From Hydrogenophaga sp. (GTDB taxonomy: Bacteria; Pseudomonadota; Gammaproteobacteria; Burkholderiales; Burkholderiaceae_C), in assembly GCF_014773545.1 (NCBI RefSeq), contig NZ_SDDV01000001.1, forward strand, positions 186,001 through 250,000: a DNA stretch of 64,000 nucleotides. Direction: 5' to 3'. Position numbers and translations under genes: made by a program. This document shows positions 63,289 through 64,000 of the stretch, in pieces. Position 1 is the first letter of the stretch. The number at the start of each line of letters is the position of its first letter. The notes below the pieces were generated by a model, which had not been told where the DNA came from, made no database searches, and saw only the letters and a list, made by a program, of their open reading frames with translations.

Positions 63289-63588
63289 ATGATGAACGCG
63301 TACTGGTCGGGCGGGGTTTTGTTGCTGATGCTGGGGCCGTCGTTGGCGGCTGCGCAGAGCGCTCAGGCGCAGGCCGATCTGGGCTTGGTCAAGGTGTTGC
63401 CGATTGCGATGGCCGACGAGACCGAGCGGTCGCGCGAACTGCTCTCGCTGCGCGATCTGCTGCGCCAGGCGCCCAACGAAGTGCAAGAGCCCCGCCAGCC
63501 GCACCGGCTCAGTCCCGCCGAGTTGCACAACCTGCGTGAACAGTTGCGCCATCATTCCCGCCAGCAAGTGGGGCACGACAAGCCATGA
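63289..63588 (+). CDS. Small exported protein of unknown function
   Basis: A 99-residue protein with a clear signal peptide (MMNAYWSGGVLLLMLGPSLA, cleavage near AAAQS at 22-24) and a short charged mature part rich in Leu, Arg, Gln and His (SLRDLLRQAPNEVQEPRQPH, then LHNLREQLRHHSRQQ), which is predicted to be helical. No family is recognised. GGGAGAG precedes ATG 63289, and a second ATG follows at once. It overlaps the next gene by 4 bp (ATGA), so the two are probably made together, and it is divergent from ompR. Confidence 0.72.
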   Translation: MMNAYWSGGVLLLMLGPSLAAAQSAQAQADLGLVKVLPIAMADETERSRELLSLRDLLRQAPNEVQEPRQPHRLSPAELHNLREQLRHHSRQQVGHDKP

Positions 63589-64000
63589 GCCGGACGACAG
63601 CCTTGTTCATGTGGTCGCGTGCGGCGCGCTATTCGGTGGCGCTGCTGGCGCTGTCGTCGCTGGTGGCTACAGGTGTCTGGGCCCAGCCGTCTGTCATGCC
63701 GACCGCTTCGGTCAACGTGGTGCACTTGAGCGCCAGCGGTTTGATGCAGGTGCCGCAGGACTGGTTGAGCATCAGCTTGAGCAGCACCAAAGAAGGGCCG
63801 GACGCGGTGCTGCTACAGCAGCAACTCAAACGGGCGTTGGACGCCGCGCTGGGCGTCGCGCGCGCGGCTGCACAGCCGCAACAACTCAATGTGCACAGCG
63901 GCCGCTTCAGCCTGTACCCGCGCTACGGTGGCAGGGGCCGCATTGCCGGTTGGCAAGGCACGGTGGAGTTGGTGCTCGAAGGACGCGATTTCTTGCGCAT
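63585..64000 (+). CDS. SIMPL-domain (DUF541) exported protein, cut by the right edge
   Basis: The first 138 residues of an exported protein are visible. The signal peptide covers about residues 1-34 (SVALLALSSLVATGVWAQP). The mature part, VVHLSASGLMQVPQDWLSI, SLSSTKEGPDAVLLQQQLK and GGRGRIAGWQGTVELVLEGRDF, has the strand-helix pattern and wording of the SIMPL/DUF541 family, periplasmic proteins of poorly known function linked in some cases to stress. It overlaps the preceding small exported protein gene by 4 bp. The C-terminal half is outside the window. Confidence 0.82.
   Translation, partial: MSRTTALFMWSRAARYSVALLALSSLVATGVWAQPSVMPTASVNVVHLSASGLMQVPQDWLSISLSSTKEGPDAVLLQQQLKRALDAALGVARAAAQPQQLNVHSGRFSLYPRYGGRGRIAGWQGTVELVLEGRDFLR

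Overview
The window is GC-rich, densely packed bacterial DNA. Its gene content and order (pilB-pilC-pilD, rpsP-rimM-trmD-rplS, mfd next to ispD-ispF, ompR-envZ) and the style of its proteins point to a betaproteobacterium of the Burkholderiales, most likely Comamonadaceae (Rhodoferax/Polaromonas/Acidovorax-like). This placement is an inference from protein resemblance, not from a search. Most of the window is ordinary chromosomal backbone, with two accessory blocks side by side in the middle.

Layout. 1-3.6 kb: type IV pilus assembly genes pilB, pilC and the start of pilD (cut by the left edge). 3.7-6.1 kb: a cation:proton antiporter and a YbdK-type glutamate-cysteine ligase-like protein. 6.7 kb: tRNA-Ser(CGA). 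7.0-11.8 kb: an O6-alkylguanine-DNA methyltransferase, a phosphomannomutase/phosphoglucomutase and two tandem, overlapping WaaA/KdtA-type Kdo-transferase-like genes.

12.0-21.5 kb: an alkane-type oxidation operon read leftwards. Its first gene is a three-part fusion (plant-type [2Fe-2S] ferredoxin, FAD/NAD reductase, integral-membrane AlkB/XylM-type hydroxylase). It is followed by an AlkJ-like alcohol dehydrogenase, AlkL outer-membrane porin, AlkK acyl-CoA synthetase and an aldehyde dehydrogenase, with a divergent AraC-family regulator. Together these cover uptake, hydroxylation, oxidation to acid and CoA activation, and no separate rubredoxin or rubredoxin reductase is present. Just beyond the regulator (21.5-21.9 kb) lies a broken remnant of a type III restriction-modification methyltransferase, a likely scar of gene turnover.

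21.9-28.2 kb: a surface-glycan block with NeuA, NeuB and NeuC homologues of the Campylobacter sialic-acid type, two glycosyltransferase-like proteins and an O-antigen ligase/polymerase. Its right half is visibly lower in GC.

28.2-39.8 kb: TolC, rhodanese and Pcm-like genes, an NhaP2-type antiporter, glutaryl-CoA dehydrogenase followed upstream by a MinD-like ATPase and a GGDEF diguanylate cyclase, msrA preceded by a perfect 14-bp inverted repeat, and a divergent zur / znuCBA zinc-uptake locus with a palindrome over the znuC promoter. 40.0-42.4 kb: the rpsP-rimM-trmD-rplS ribosomal operon ending in a clear intrinsic terminator. 42.4-46.3 kb: RNA-modification genes (RluA-family, trmB, gluQRS) and an FAD oxidoreductase. 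46.7-52.5 kb: a tripartite RND efflux operon. 52.5-59.7 kb: mfd-map-glnD. 59.8-63.1 kb: ispDF and ompR-envZ. The right edge cuts a SIMPL-domain exported protein.

Dispersed REP-like palindromes built on a CGACnnGCTCAGGG core occur at 6.1, 46.5 and 58.6 kb, the last one in frame inside mfd. No CRISPR array, complete insertion sequence or rRNA gene was seen.
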